DNA of 64,000 nucleotides from Bacteroidota bacterium (GTDB taxonomy: Bacteria > Bacteroidota > Bacteroidia > JABDFU01): the NCBI GenBank assembly GCA_016183775.1, contig JACPDY010000023.1, forward strand, positions 1 through 64,000, given 5' to 3'. Of this stretch, positions 34,409-43,236 are shown piece by piece. Both the position numbers and the translations under genes were made by a program. The notes beneath the pieces were generated by a model that did not search any database, was not told where the DNA came from, and saw only the letters and a list, made by a program, of their open reading frames with translations. The first letter of the stretch is position 1. Every line of letters starts with the position of its first letter.

Positions 34409-37400
34409 TTGCTTCCCCTTTCAAATAAAATACCTGTATTTCTTACCTACCTGATAGTATACATTTATAGTTATTGTTGTTATGCTCAAAACAATAATAT
34501 CAAAATACTCTCATCGAAAAATGGGTTGAACGGATCAATCGTTAATTCAATATACCAAGATAAAAAAGGCGTTATCTGGATAGGAACCGAAGAAGGTGGC
34601 CTGAATCGTTTCGATGGACGAAATTTCACCTGTTATACCAAAAAGAACGGCCTGCCAGGAAATCTTGTAAAAGCTATCTGCGAAGATTCGGTTGGTGACA
34701 TTTGGTTTAGCTTAGATGAACTGGGCGCAGGCCGGTTTGATGGCAAAAACTTCACTTTTTATTCCGATAAAAACGGATTGCCGGACAACAAAGTGAATTC
34801 AATATACAGGGATAGGGAAGGAAATATCTGGTTTTGTACCAACACCGGGCTGGCCCGCTATGATGGGAAAAAATTTACATATATAACAACAAAAGATGGT
34901 CTGCCAACGAATGAGATCTTCTGTATGATCCAGGACCGAATCGGCAATTATTGGTTCGGTACAAGAAAAGCCGGGATATGTAAATATGATGGCAAAAAAA
35001 TAGACGTGTTTACCAAACAAAACGGGTTAAGTGACAACTCGGTATACTGCCTTGAAGAAGACAATAATGGAAACCTTTGGATCGGCACGATCGTGGGGGG
35101 AGTCAACCTTTTTGATGGAAAAAAATTTCGCTCTTTTAAAATTTCAGCAGGTGTTGATGAGGCTCTGATCCTCGACATCTGCAAAGACAAGCACAACAAT
35201 ATATGGATCGCTACCGACCAGCAGGGACTTGTTAAATATTCACAAAGACAGTTCAGCCAGATAACAGACGCGAACGGACTGACCTCTAACTTCATACTCA
35301 GCATTTGTAACGATTACGAAGGAAAACTATGGATCGGAACAGGAGGAGGCGGAATTAATATATTGCATAATGAAGCCATGCTTTATTATAGCGAAAAAAA
35401 CGGATTAGCTTCAAACAGCCTTTTCACCATCAAACGTAATTCCAACAACGACCTTTTAGTGTTTACCGAAAAAGGAATAAATATCGTGAGGGAAAATAAA
35501 ATTTCAAAGTTCACCGAGCTTAAAGAGCTTAAAGATGTTATGGTAATAACCGAAAGCCCTGATCAACAAAAGGGTTTGTGGCTGGGAACGCGCGGAAGCG
35601 GAATTATTTATCTTGAAGCCGAAGCTGGTTCTTATCTTTTTAAAAGATCGTTTTTAAAATTAGGTAACACCCCATTAAACAATCCTATTTCAAAGATTAT
35701 TGCGACAAAAAACAATGATATAGTTGCCGCTTCTTTCGGTGACGGGGTTTTTATAATTAATAAAGATTCCATCGTCCACTTGGACTCGAAAAATCACCTT
35801 CCCACCAATAACATTCTTACACTTTACGAAGACAGGTCGGGAAATATATGGATAGGAACATTTCAGAAAGGCCTTATAAAATACGACGGGAAAACATTTC
35901 ATACCTATGATGCCTCCAATGGTTTAGCCGGTAATACTGTACAAACCATCACTGAAGATAATTTTGGCAACCTGTATTTTGGAAGTGATGAAGACGGATT
36001 CACAGTTCTATCTAAAGAGAAATTTATTACAATAAATTCAAAAAGCGGCTTGTGTTCTGACAATATCACAACCCTTTACTTCGACAGCTTCGCCTACTTA
36101 TGGGTAGGCACAAACAAAGGAGCAAACAAGATCACATTTGATGAGAATTTTAATATCAAATCCAATAAATACTTCGGCGAGCAGCAGGGTTTAAAAAGTA
36201 TTGAGATACCCAATGATGGAATTACACAGGATAAAGATGGACTTATATGGATGTGTACCAATGACGGCCTTGTACGCTACAATCCCTTGCTGGACTATAT
36301 AAACAACGCCCCTCCTAAACTGGTACTAAACAACATACAACTGCTGTATCAGAACCTGGATACCGCGAAACTTGGTTTGCATATCGACCGCAAAACCGGA
36401 TTGCCGTCCACCCTGGTTCTACCGCATAACAAAAGTCAGCTTACATTTTATTTTCAGGCCATTAGTATTGATGTTGTAAAATATTCACATATACTCGAAG
36501 GCCAGGATAATGACTGGTCGCCGCTTACAACAGAAAATTATGTCACCTACTCTAACATCAACCCCGGCAGCTATACATTTAAAGTAAAAGCGATCAACAG
36601 CGACGGGTATTGGAGCGACAATATAATTGAATATACATTCACTATTGATCCGCCCTGGTACAAAACTTGGTGGTTTTATACTGTATCTGTGCTGTCAATC
36701 ATTACCGGAACAGTTGGTTTTGTTCAGTTCAAAACAAAACAGCTTAAAAAACAAAAATTAATACTTGAACAAAAAGTCACCGAACGCACTGTTGAATTGA
36801 AAAAATCCAACGACCACCTCTCGGTGGCATTAACTGACATCAGCGACAGTATTAATTATGCAAAACGGATACAGAACGCAATATTGCCTCTGACCCAGGA
36901 ATTCAAACAAATTTTACCCAACTCTTTTATTCTTTTTTACCCCCGCAATGTAGTTAGCGGCGATTTTTACTGGTTTCTTGATAAAGAAGACAAATTATTT
37001 GTAGCGGCTGTAGACTGCACCGGACACGGTGTTCCAGGCGCATTCATGAGTATGATCGGAACATCATTGCTAAACGAGATCGCCAAGCAGGAAAATATAT
37101 CCAACGCGGCCGAAATACTCGATCATTTAAATATTCAACTGCGCAAAGCGTTAAAACAGGACCGCGAAAGTTTTGAGTCGAAAGACGGGATGGACCTGGC
37201 TATATGCGTGATCGATAAAAAAAATCTGACAGTTGATTATGCCGGTGCCAAACGCCCGATATTTGTTGGAAAGAAAAACACAGGCAGCTATGAACTGCAA
37301 CAAATCAAAGGCGACCGCTATTCCATCGGGGGCATGGAAATTGAAAAAAATTTCCGCTTCACAAACCATTCACTGAAGCTTGGCAAGGGCGATCGTTTCT

Positions 37401-37603
37401 ATATTCTCTCCGACGGCTTTGTGGACCAGTTTGGCGGCGAACAGGGTAAAAAACTCACTACCAAACGTTTCGAGCAGCACCTGTTGTCAATCCAATCCAA
37501 ACCAATAACATCACACCATGATGAGTTAAGCGACCTGCTGAGAGCCTGGCAGGGCAATAATGAGCAGGTGGATGATATACTCGTGATAGGTATTGAACTG
37601 TAA
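34409..37603 (+). CDS. Reg_prop/Y_Y_Y sensor with cytoplasmic SpoIIE-type PP2C phosphatase
   Basis: This is a 1064-residue one-piece sensor. An N-terminal signal segment (LPLSNK then a hydrophobic run ending CCYAQ) leads into two-component-regulator-propeller repeats (about 30-630), recurring as NGLPGNLVKAICEDSVGDIW. A Y_Y_Y domain (about 655-750), one transmembrane helix (about 754-775), a coiled coil (about 780-835) and a SpoIIE/PP2C phosphatase domain (about 850-1064; GDFYWF, AAVDCTGHGVPGAFMS, ILSDGFVDQFGG) follow. The periplasmic propeller probably senses a ligand, and the output would dephosphorylate a Ser/Thr-phosphorylated partner, such as an anti-sigma antagonist. The start is the TTG at 34409: no in-frame ATG lies near it, and it is needed for the signal segment. 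Confidence 0.88.
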   Translation: MLPLSNKIPVFLTYLIVYIYSYCCYAQNNNIKILSSKNGLNGSIVNSIYQDKKGVIWIGTEEGGLNRFDGRNFTCYTKKNGLPGNLVKAICEDSVGDIWFSLDELGAGRFDGKNFTFYSDKNGLPDNKVNSIYRDREGNIWFCTNTGLARYDGKKFTYITTKDGLPTNEIFCMIQDRIGNYWFGTRKAGICKYDGKKIDVFTKQNGLSDNSVYCLEEDNNGNLWIGTIVGGVNLFDGKKFRSFKISAGVDEALILDICKDKHNNIWIATDQQGLVKYSQRQFSQITDANGLTSNFILSICNDYEGKLWIGTGGGGINILHNEAMLYYSEKNGLASNSLFTIKRNSNNDLLVFTEKGINIVRENKISKFTELKELKDVMVITESPDQQKGLWLGTRGSGIIYLEAEAGSYLFKRSFLKLGNTPLNNPISKIIATKNNDIVAASFGDGVFIINKDSIVHLDSKNHLPTNNILTLYEDRSGNIWIGTFQKGLIKYDGKTFHTYDASNGLAGNTVQTITEDNFGNLYFGSDEDGFTVLSKEKFITINSKSGLCSDNITTLYFDSFAYLWVGTNKGANKITFDENFNIKSNKYFGEQQGLKSIEIPNDGITQDKDGLIWMCTNDGLVRYNPLLDYINNAPPKLVLNNIQLLYQNLDTAKLGLHIDRKTGLPSTLVLPHNKSQLTFYFQAISIDVVKYSHILEGQDNDWSPLTTENYVTYSNINPGSYTFKVKAINSDGYWSDNIIEYTFTIDPPWYKTWWFYTVSVLSIITGTVGFVQFKTKQLKKQKLILEQKVTERTVELKKSNDHLSVALTDISDSINYAKRIQNAILPLTQEFKQILPNSFILFYPRNVVSGDFYWFLDKEDKLFVAAVDCTGHGVPGAFMSMIGTSLLNEIAKQENISNAAEILDHLNIQLRKALKQDRESFESKDGMDLAICVIDKKNLTVDYAGAKRPIFVGKKNTGSYELQQIKGDRYSIGGMEIEKNFRFTNHSLKLGKGDRFYILSDGFVDQFGGEQGKKLTTKRFEQHLLSIQSKPITSHHDELSDLLRAWQGNNEQVDDILVIGIEL

Positions 37604-37611
37604 AAAGTGTT

Positions 37612-37637
37612 CACGCAAAGGCGCAAAGGCCGCAAAG
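37612..37637 (+). repeat. Left inverted repeat (CGCAAAG units) of the GxxExxY cassette
   Basis: Three CGCAAAG units (cacgcaaag, gcgcaaag, ccgcaaag) lie between the stop of the phosphatase gene and the GxxExxY pseudogene. They are the near-exact reverse complement of 38024-38049, so the pair bounds the pseudogene on both sides. Confidence 0.85.
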
Positions 37638-37641
37638 AAAC

Positions 37642-38021
37642 ATGACTGAAAATGAAATAGCTACAATTTTAGTAGATATATTTTTTAAGGGTTCATAAAG
37701 CTTTAGGACCCGGACTACTGTAATCCGTTTATGAAGCAGCCATTTGCTTTGAATTGGACAAATTAGGAATCAGCTATACAAGGCAGCAAGGGATAGCGGT
37801 AGTCTATGAAAACACTAAGATGGATCTTGGCTTTAGAGCTGATATTTATTGTAGAAGAAAAAGTAATTGTTGAAATAAAATCTATTGAAATATTAGCACC
37901 GGTACATCCTAAACAACTATTAACATACTTGAGATTAACGAATTTAAAGTTAGGATTGCTCGTCAATTTTAATGTAACATTTATAAAAGATGGTATTTCA
38001 AGAATTGTTAACCAATTATAA
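37642..38021 (+). pseudogene. Broken GxxExxY (PD-(D/E)XK-like) protein gene
   Basis: Joining three frames reconstructs a GxxExxY family protein of about 125 residues (PDDEXK_3-like). Frame 1 from ATG 37642 gives MTENEIATILVDIFFK. After one extra base, frame 2 gives VHKALGPGLL-stop-SVYEAAICFELDKLG and later DLGFRAD. A second shift near 37840 gives VEEKVIVEIKSIE and then VHPKQLLTYLRL, NLKLGLLVNFNV, IVNQL and a stop at 38021. The motif GLLESVY has become GLL-TAA-SVY, so a stop replaces the conserved Glu, consistent with a GAA to TAA change. The D...EIK nuclease-like residues remain. Family function is not established. With two frameshifts and a nonsense codon the gene is dead unless heavily recoded. 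Confidence 0.88.
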
Positions 38022-38023
38022 AA

Positions 38024-38049
38024 CTTTGCGATCTTTGCGTCTTTGCGTG
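38024..38049 (-). repeat. Right inverted repeat (CGCAAAG units) of the GxxExxY cassette
   Basis: This reads ctttgcgatctttgcg then tctttgcgtg, the reverse complement of the left repeat at 37612-37637 with a few mismatches. It starts 2 bp after the pseudogene stop and lies just upstream of aspS, whose leader it may now form part of. Confidence 0.85.
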
Positions 38050-38091
38050 CTAAAACTTAACTAATAAACACTACCCTTAATTTTACTTTCT

Positions 38092-39837
38092 ATGTTGCGT
38101 ACACACACCTGCGGAGAACTTACCATTAAAGATATTAATAAACCTGTTACCCTTTGCGGATGGGTACAGCGTGAAAGAAAACTGGGCAGCATCACATTTG
38201 TTGACCTAAGAGACCGTTACGGACTAACGCAATTGGTCTTTGATATTGAGAACAGCGCTATCATCGGACCCGCAGGCTTTGCAAGAGAAATGGTTGTACA
38301 GGTTACAGGAACAGTACGTGAGCGAAGCAACAAAAATTTAAAGATGGCAACCGGCGAGATCGAGCTACTTGTAAATCATATTGTAGTATTAAATTCCTCG
38401 AAGACCCCGCCTTTCACCATTGAAGACAACACCGACGGCGGCGAAGAGTTACGGATGAAATACCGTTACCTCGACCTTCGCAGGAACCCTGTTCGTGAAG
38501 CCCTGGAATTACGTCATAAACTGGCCCTTGCCACACGAAATTACCTCAGCGGCATAGGGTTTCTTGAAGTTGAAACACCTGTAATGATCAAATCAACGCC
38601 TGAAGGCGCCCGCGATTTTGTTGTACCCTCACGCATGAACCCCGGTGAGTTTTATGCTTTACCTCAGTCGCCTCAAACCTTTAAGCAGTTGCTTATGGTT
38701 GGAGGATTTGACAGGTATTTTCAAATTGTAAAATGTTTCAGGGACGAAGATCTACGTGCGGACCGCCAGCCTGAGTTCACCCAGATAGACTGCGAAATGA
38801 GTTTTGTGGAGCGCGCGGATGTGTTAAATACATTTGAAGGAATGGTGCGCCATTTGTTTAAAACGGTTAAAGGAATTGATATTCCAACGCTGCCGCACAT
38901 GACCTATGCTGATGCTATGCGGTATTATGGCTGCGACAAACCAGACACTCGCTTTGAAATGAAGTTTGTTGAATTGAACAACATAGTAAAGGGAAAAGGA
39001 TTTAAGGTATTTGATGACGCGGAACTTGTTGTGGGCATTTGCGCGAAGGGTTGCGGAGAATACTCCCGCAAACAACTGGATGAATTAACTGAATTTGTAA
39101 AACGCCCGCAAGTGGGCGCTACCGGGCTTATTTATGCACGCTACCAGAATGACGGGATCATTAAATCAAGCGTTGATAAATTTTTTAACGCGGATGAATT
39201 AAAAAAATGGGCTGAAGCATTTGGCGCGCAGCCCAATGACCTTATGCTTATACTCGCCGGCGAAACCAATAAAACGCGTAAAGCGCTTAATGAGCTGCGC
39301 CTCGAAATGGGCACACGCCTTGGCCTACGCGACAAAAACAAATTTTCATGCTTATGGGTAGTTGATTTTCCTTTGCTGGAATGGAACGAAGAACAAAAAC
39401 GATGGTTCGCTATGCACCATCCTTTTACTTCCCCAAATCCTGAGGATATGGACCTGCTTGAAAGTAACCCCGGCGCGGTGCGTGCAAACGCCTACGACAT
39501 GGTAATAAACGGCGTTGAAGTGGGCGGCGGCTCTATACGTATCCACAACAAAGAATTACAAGCACTGATGTTCAAACGACTTGGCTTTACCGATGAAGAA
39601 GCCCATGAACAATTTGGATTTTTAATGAATGCTTTTGAATATGGTGCCCCACCCCATGGCGGCGTTGCTTTTGGCTTTGACCGCCTTTGCTCTTTATTTG
39701 GCGGAGCCGAATCGATACGCGATTTTATTGCGTTCCCTAAAAATAACTCCGGACGTGATGTAATGATTGATGCCCCTTCTAAGATTAGTGAGGAACAGTT
39801 GAAGGAGTTGGGTATTAAGTTGAGGGATGAGAAGTGA
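38092..39837 (+). CDS. aspS: Aspartyl-tRNA synthetase
   Basis: This 581-residue class II synthetase of the bacterial type charges tRNA-Asp. It has an N-terminal OB-fold anticodon-binding domain (about 1-110; [20 protein letters not shown]), motif 1 (about 160-180; [20 protein letters not shown]), motif 2 (about 215-235; [18 protein letters not shown]), the bacterial GAD insertion (about 285-410) and motif 3 near the C-terminus ([10 protein letters not shown]). Length fits the family (580-595). The upstream gap is filled by the GxxExxY pseudogene cassette, so the promoter probably lies between 37950 and 38090. No obvious terminator follows. Confidence 0.97.
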   Translation: MLRTHTCGELTIKDINKPVTLCGWVQRERKLGSITFVDLRDRYGLTQLVFDIENSAIIGPAGFAREMVVQVTGTVRERSNKNLKMATGEIELLVNHIVVLNSSKTPPFTIEDNTDGGEELRMKYRYLDLRRNPVREALELRHKLALATRNYLSGIGFLEVETPVMIKSTPEGARDFVVPSRMNPGEFYALPQSPQTFKQLLMVGGFDRYFQIVKCFRDEDLRADRQPEFTQIDCEMSFVERADVLNTFEGMVRHLFKTVKGIDIPTLPHMTYADAMRYYGCDKPDTRFEMKFVELNNIVKGKGFKVFDDAELVVGICAKGCGEYSRKQLDELTEFVKRPQVGATGLIYARYQNDGIIKSSVDKFFNADELKKWAEAFGAQPNDLMLILAGETNKTRKALNELRLEMGTRLGLRDKNKFSCLWVVDFPLLEWNEEQKRWFAMHHPFTSPNPEDMDLLESNPGAVRANAYDMVINGVEVGGGSIRIHNKELQALMFKRLGFTDEEAHEQFGFLMNAFEYGAPPHGGVAFGFDRLCSLFGGAESIRDFIAFPKNNSGRDVMIDAPSKISEEQLKELGIKLRDEK

Positions 39838-40053
39838 TCTTCAAAAACCCTTCTTACTCTAATTTATTAATTGTTCGAATTCCGACAAAACCTTCAACAA
39901 ATCCTTTGAAGTAGTTTTTCGACTCCTTTAAAAGCTGCTTAAAAAAGGTCTCCTATTAAAAAGATTTTAAATAAAACCTAAAATCCTGGACTAAGGCCTT
40001 GATTTTTTCATCGTAGATTTATAGACAATATTAAAGATCAGTGAATATATAAG

Positions 40054-42960
40054 CTATCTTATTAGAGTAACATGTCCTATATACGTTTTATTATGCTCTT
40101 TGATATCGGTAAGTTCAATTTTATATACATAAACATCTTCAGGACAATTATCTCTCTTGTATTTTCCATCCCAACCCTTTGCCTGTTCGGTTGTGTCAAA
40201 AACCAATTGTCCCCACCTATCAAAGACCATAAAATGATATTGAGCAATGCCTTCGGTAATTGGCATAAATACATCATTTAATCCGCTTGAGTTTGGCGTG
40301 AATGCGTTTGGTATCCAAACCCGGATATCAGGCGTAACCTCAACTGTAATAAAGTTGGTATCCAGGCAGCCATATTCATTGATCACAACCTGAGTTACTG
40401 TATATGTGCCCACTTGCTTATATACATGATGTGTACTGCAATCAAAGGAGCTGTCACCGTCTCCGAAAAACAACTTGCAACGTATGGATTGCAGGCTCTC
40501 ATCGGTAAATGCAAAGGCGGGATCAGAAATGGTAGTAGAAGTCGGATCTGCACTCAAAGCGGCATCGGGTCCGGGTAATACTGTTATTATATTAGGTTTT
40601 GTAAATGTGATAGTGTCTACACAGCCATTGGTCGCTACAATTGTTAGTGAAACATTGAAAATGCCTGATGAAGTATATATATGCACAGGATCCCGTTGTG
40701 TTGAGGTTTGTCCATCGCCGAATTTCCAGAGATAATTTAGCGCAAGTTGTGAAAGAGAGCTGTCCGTGAACTGCACTCTGAACGGTTTGCAGCCCGTTTT
40801 AGGCGGCATATCAAATTTAGCTGTTGGTAAAGGATAAATAGTGACAGTGTCGGTAGTTGACACTGTACAGCCATGATCTGTAATACTGAATGTGACCGGG
40901 AATTTTCCTACAGCATTGAACTTAACGCCGGACATATTTTTTAATGTTGAAGCCGTAGGAATGGCATTGGATCCGAATGTCCATGAATAGGTAGCCGACG
41001 AAGTAGAGTTTCCTGTCCCGTTAAAATTAAAATTGTTGTTGTTTATGCATTGGCCAACCTGAGCGGAGATCTGTGGTATGGGTGCCGGCAACACTATAAC
41101 TGTATCTATGAATGATTGTGAGCAGCCGCGATCGGTAATCGTAAATTGAACAACTTGTTTTCCTGCATTGGAAAAAATTATTCCTGACGGATTTTGTTGT
41201 GTTGATGTTGCCGGAGTTGCATTTACCCCGAAGTTCCATGAATAGGTGGACCTGGATGTTGTAATACCCGTGCCGTTAAAATTATAGCTGTTTGTTAACA
41301 CGCATTGAGGGCCGGGAACAACGAACTTTGGCATTAAGGGCGGATAGATTCTAACAGTGCCGGTAATAGTATCCGCGCATATGGTTCGTGGATCTGTGAT
41401 CAATGTAATGGTGTAAGTTCCTGTATCAGGATATGTGTAATTGGGCTGTATGAGTCGTGAAGTGTCGTTTTGTAATGCGGGTACACCAAAGTCCCAGCGA
41501 TAATTCGTTGCATTAGTACTCTGGTTAATAAAGGTTACAACTTTTCCGAAGCAAGTCGTTTGCAGGACAGAAAACTGTGATGTAGGAGAAGGCAATACAC
41601 TTACAGAATCTGTAAATATTTGTGTACAGCCATGATCACTGATCGTAAAAGTAACAGCAAATGTTCCCGCTTTTATAAAGGTTATCCCTGTCGGATTTTG
41701 TTTTGTTGATGTTGAAGGTATAGCGCTTGGTCCGAAGTTCCAGGCGTATGTTGATTTCGTAGAAGTAACTCCGCTGCCGTTAAAATTAAAACTATTGGTG
41801 GATAAGCATTGGGCAGGCGGCGCAATAAATTTGGGCTCCAGGGGCGGATAGATTTTGAAAGTACTGGTGGCCGTATCAGCGCAAATGGTGCCGGGGTTTG
41901 CAACAAGTGTAATAACATAAACGCCTGTATCCTGATAAGTATAACCCGGTGCTTTAAGATTGGAAGTGTCGTTTGTAAGAGTAGGTACGCCAAAGTCCCA
42001 ATGAAATGTATTAGCGTTAAGACTATTATTTAAAAAGTTAACGGTCTTCCCGAAGCAAAAGGTTTGCTGTGCGGGAATAGATGATACAATAACATGGGAA
42101 CAATTGATTATATTGAATTGGAAGTCGCGTTTGTGTATTTCAACCAATACGCCATTCCGGTATTCGCGGACACAAACACCAATTACCCACTGTCCTATCA
42201 TTGTTGGAGTACCGGTTATCATCCCTGTCTTCGGGTCAATTTTAATTGCGGGATTTGATTTGATGGGATATGAGCCATTAAATCCCGGCGCCCAGGGCAC
42301 CGCAGTATATGGTGGAGGCGATGGAGGATTGGGCATTGGTGAAAAACTACTTGCACCGTGATAGGTGTCGCATAGTTCATATACAAGCGAGTCGCCATCG
42401 GCATCAGTTGCAGAATGGTCAAATTGTAAAGGCACTCCGGCACAGATATAGATCGGCGGATAATTTGTAAAATGCGGGCTATTGTTACATTTGACAATAG
42501 TCGTATCCGGTATTGTTGTAAAATATGTAGAGCCTACGTCACCGGGGCTTACAAGGTTAAGAATGGTATTGTTGCGGCAGCATCTTTGATATACCAATGT
42601 ATATCCGCCCGGAATTGGTGGCAAAGTAACTGTGTCTGAATAAATACATTGTTCAACACAAACGTTTGCAGGGGGGACTATGCATGGATTGGTAATATTA
42701 ATAGGCAAAGTGTCAGATCCGGGAGGAATAAGATCGATGGTCCTGATAAGAACGCTGCCCGAATCATAAACCGCAACAGTAGCAGGTGAATCGAACCAGG
42801 GAAGTCCGTTGTAACAATCGCGGTAAACTTTTAAAACAATACGGTACTGGTTATTACCCAAGCACTCATAGTAAATTTCTCCTCCTACAATATGCGTTGA
42901 AAAAACGGGTATAGAATAGAAAAGTAAAAAAACAACTATTTTAATTAAACGCTTGAGCAT
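40054..42960 (-). CDS. THIVGGE-type PKD-repeat secreted protein with type B T9SS C-terminal domain
   Basis: This is a 968-residue protein with a signal peptide (about 1-21), after which the mature chain begins THIVGGEIYYE. That N-terminal domain (about 22-290) has conserved cysteines and matches the paralogue at 43237. Next come about five PKD-like domains in two recurring types: one with YRWDFGVP and DTGxYxITLxxxPxTICAD, the other with YxWNFG...TSTxxNPxGIxF and DxGCxQ. A further PKD (FKFGDG-like, LWKFGDGQTS) follows. The type B sorting domain (about 880-968) shows PNAFTPNSSGLND, FDRWGQLVFD, GWDGKY and VTLIR. It is probably displayed on or released from the cell surface. Ligand unknown. The related gene 43237-45675 lies upstream on the same strand across 276 bp. 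Confidence 0.9.
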   Translation of the reverse strand: MLKRLIKIVVFLLFYSIPVFSTHIVGGEIYYECLGNNQYRIVLKVYRDCYNGLPWFDSPATVAVYDSGSVLIRTIDLIPPGSDTLPINITNPCIVPPANVCVEQCIYSDTVTLPPIPGGYTLVYQRCCRNNTILNLVSPGDVGSTYFTTIPDTTIVKCNNSPHFTNYPPIYICAGVPLQFDHSATDADGDSLVYELCDTYHGASSFSPMPNPPSPPPYTAVPWAPGFNGSYPIKSNPAIKIDPKTGMITGTPTMIGQWVIGVCVREYRNGVLVEIHKRDFQFNIINCSHVIVSSIPAQQTFCFGKTVNFLNNSLNANTFHWDFGVPTLTNDTSNLKAPGYTYQDTGVYVITLVANPGTICADTATSTFKIYPPLEPKFIAPPAQCLSTNSFNFNGSGVTSTKSTYAWNFGPSAIPSTSTKQNPTGITFIKAGTFAVTFTISDHGCTQIFTDSVSVLPSPTSQFSVLQTTCFGKVVTFINQSTNATNYRWDFGVPALQNDTSRLIQPNYTYPDTGTYTITLITDPRTICADTITGTVRIYPPLMPKFVVPGPQCVLTNSYNFNGTGITTSRSTYSWNFGVNATPATSTQQNPSGIIFSNAGKQVVQFTITDRGCSQSFIDTVIVLPAPIPQISAQVGQCINNNNFNFNGTGNSTSSATYSWTFGSNAIPTASTLKNMSGVKFNAVGKFPVTFSITDHGCTVSTTDTVTIYPLPTAKFDMPPKTGCKPFRVQFTDSSLSQLALNYLWKFGDGQTSTQRDPVHIYTSSGIFNVSLTIVATNGCVDTITFTKPNIITVLPGPDAALSADPTSTTISDPAFAFTDESLQSIRCKLFFGDGDSSFDCSTHHVYKQVGTYTVTQVVINEYGCLDTNFITVEVTPDIRVWIPNAFTPNSSGLNDVFMPITEGIAQYHFMVFDRWGQLVFDTTEQAKGWDGKYKRDNCPEDVYVYKIELTDIKEHNKTYIGHVTLIR

Positions 42961-43236
42961 TGTTTGATAAGGCCGGCAGGTGAAAACTTCTGTTATTCAG
43001 ATAATGATCAATCAATATACCGATCATTGGCTAAATAACGGGAACTAACTAAACCTTAAGTTACAAAAACCGCAGGTAAAAGCATAATCCTTAAAGTACA
43101 AAGACAAAAGTATACTAAAATGGACAGTATTTAAGGTTTCCTTTCTAATGGAGTCAGGTATAAGCGGAAGCCCGACAAGTTTAAATGACATCTGTATTGT
43201 GTGCTGGTTTTTTAAAACGATCGTGCCACTAATGTG

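Noticed and set aside
39838-40053. Gap after aspS examined for a terminator, RNA gene or small protein
   Set aside because: Only short palindromes such as aaggcctt were seen. There is no convincing stem with T-run and no coding signature.
42961-43236. Intergenic region between the two THIVGGE genes examined for a promoter or terminator
   Set aside because: No TAnnTTTG element with a suitable upstream TTG and no T-tailed stem could be supported.
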